Source of the DNA: Phycisphaeraceae bacterium
Lineage (GTDB): Bacteria > Planctomycetota > Phycisphaerae > Phycisphaerales > Phycisphaeraceae
NCBI GenBank assembly: GCA_020850375.1
Contig: JADZET010000073.1
Span: 1-25,391 of the forward strand
Reading direction: 5' to 3'
DNA: 25,391 nucleotides
Shown here one piece after another: positions 24,704-25,391 of the stretch; position 1 is the stretch's first letter; each line of letters begins with the position of its first letter. The notes below the pieces were generated by a model. The model worked only from the letters and a program-made list of their open reading frames with translations, did no database searches and was not told the origin of the DNA. Made by a program: the position numbers and the translations under genes.

Positions 24704-25297
24704 ATGCAAGAGGTCCAGCACACCATCGGACAGCCCGCCCGGACCGCCGGCCCGGGTCTGTTCACGGGCAAACCCGCCGAGGTGACCTTCAAGCCCGCCC
24801 CGCCCAACCACGGCGTGGTCTTCATCCGCGCCGACCTGGGCCCCTCCGCCCGTATCCCCGCCCTGGTCCGCCACGTCGTCAAACGCCCCCGTCGCACCAC
24901 CCTGGCCGTCGGCGAGGCCTCGGTCGACACCTGCGAGCACGTCCTGTCCGCCGTCGCCGGCGCCGGCATCGACAACCTCATCATCGAGGTCACCGGCCCG
25001 GAGATGCCCATGCTCGACGGCTCGGCCCGCCAGTACCTCGACACGCTCACGCAGGCCGGCATCACGCCCACCACCGAGCCCCGCCGCCGCCTGGTCGTCC
25101 GCGAGCCCGTGGTCGTCGAGCACGCCGGCGCCGTCATCGCCGCCCTGCCCAGCCGCGAGCCGGGCATGCGCGTCACCTACGACCTGTGCTACGCCCAGCC
25201 GCCCATCGGCGAGCAGGTCCACGGGTTCCTGCTCGGGCCCCCCACCCCCGGCCAGTACGCGCGCGACATCGCCCCCGCCCGCACCTTCGTCCTCTAG
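24704..25297 (+). CDS. lpxC: UDP-3-O-acyl-N-acetylglucosamine deacetylase LpxC, 5' part ending at a premature TAG
   Basis: LpxC is the zinc deacetylase of the first committed step of lipid A synthesis. The 197 residues before the stop cover the first domain and part of the second: GLFTGKPAEVTFKPAPPN, TCEHVLSAVAGAGIDNL with the zinc ligand H79 and neighbouring E78, and EMPMLDGSARQY. The frame stops at ARTFVL-TAG, in the middle of a conserved LpxC motif, and LpxC-like sequence continues in the same frame to the window edge. The truncated product would lack the later zinc ligands (H238 and D242 in E. coli numbering) and the H265 catalytic residue, so it could not work. TAG ends at least six other genes here, so it is a normal stop codon. 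A nonsense mutation or a base-call error is most likely. A fused FabZ, common in this phylum, may lie beyond the window. Confidence 0.88.
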   Translation: MQEVQHTIGQPARTAGPGLFTGKPAEVTFKPAPPNHGVVFIRADLGPSARIPALVRHVVKRPRRTTLAVGEASVDTCEHVLSAVAGAGIDNLIIEVTGPEMPMLDGSARQYLDTLTQAGITPTTEPRRRLVVREPVVVEHAGAVIAALPSREPGMRVTYDLCYAQPPIGEQVHGFLLGPPTPGQYARDIAPARTFVL

Positions 25298-25391
25298 GCC
25301 GAGGCCAAGGCGTTCCAGAGCCAGGGCTGGGGCCAGCACCTGACCAGACGCGACGTCCTGGTCATCGGCGAGAACGTCCCGCTCGGCGACA
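25298..25391 (+). pseudogene. lpxC: Continuation of the lpxC frame after the in-frame TAG, cut by the window edge
   Basis: The codons after the TAG read AEAKAFQSQGWGQHL and then VLVIGENVPLGD, which fits the LpxC segment that normally follows ARTF (an acidic helix, a glycine turn and a strand leading to the next active-site region). No start codon with a ribosome binding site is seen here, so it would be translated only through the stop or if the stop is an error. Confidence 0.75.

Noticed and set aside
25295..25297. Genome-wide reassignment of TAG to an amino acid
   Set aside because: TAG ends the GAF-HlyD, M50, SecA-like, UbiA, M16-like and pdhA genes at sensible positions, so it is a working stop codon.

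Overview
The window is very GC-rich DNA with C or G at almost every third codon position, fully packed with bacterial genes and without RNA genes, insertion sequences or CRISPR arrays that I can see. The gene set (BamA, OmpH/Skp, LpxD and LpxC in one run, a GAF-linked HlyD adaptor next to a PqqD/M50/HlyD fusion, a DUF3467 protein, and a giant repeat-built exoprotein ending in a metzincin-type protease) points to a Gram-negative, lipid A-making member of the Planctomycetota, perhaps Phycisphaerae. The phylum is inferred from gene content, not from a marker gene.

Layout. (1) 1-6455, plus strand: the 3' part of a giant surface or secreted protein made of beta-solenoid-like repeats, a propeller-like section, a PPC-like domain and a C-terminal HEXXHXXGXXH protease domain that carries a flagellin-hook-IN-like insert. 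(2) 6570-13316, plus strand: a probable operon of a DUF3467 protein, a membrane-anchored GAF-HlyD adaptor, a PqqD-M50-HlyD fusion, and a SecA-like ATPase lacking the usual C-terminal domains. A third, signal-peptide-bearing HlyD-type adaptor (13330-14250) faces it convergently. (3) 14339-19777, minus strand: a run of pdhA, pdhB (pyruvate dehydrogenase E1), an M16 peptidase homologue without its zinc motif, a standalone CoaB and a UbiA-family prenyltransferase of the phosphoribosyltransferase type. (4) 19778-20277: a divergent regulatory region of about 500 bases. (5) 20278-25391, plus strand: the outer-membrane biogenesis block bamA, skp/ompH, a rho-independent terminator, a new promoter, lpxD and lpxC. 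The lpxC reading frame is interrupted by an in-frame TAG at codon 198 although recognisable LpxC sequence continues beyond it to the window edge.

How the parts may work together. BamA and Skp insert and chaperone outer-membrane proteins, and LpxD and LpxC make lipid A, so region 5 builds the outer membrane. Region 2 looks like an export or peptide-processing apparatus: a SecA-type motor, an intramembrane metalloprotease with a peptide-binding PqqD-like head, and several periplasmic adaptor arms, one with a cytoplasmic GAF sensor. Its position directly after a giant exoprotein gene makes that protein a possible client. This combination is the best candidate in the window for an undescribed system; the link between its parts is inference from gene order and domains.
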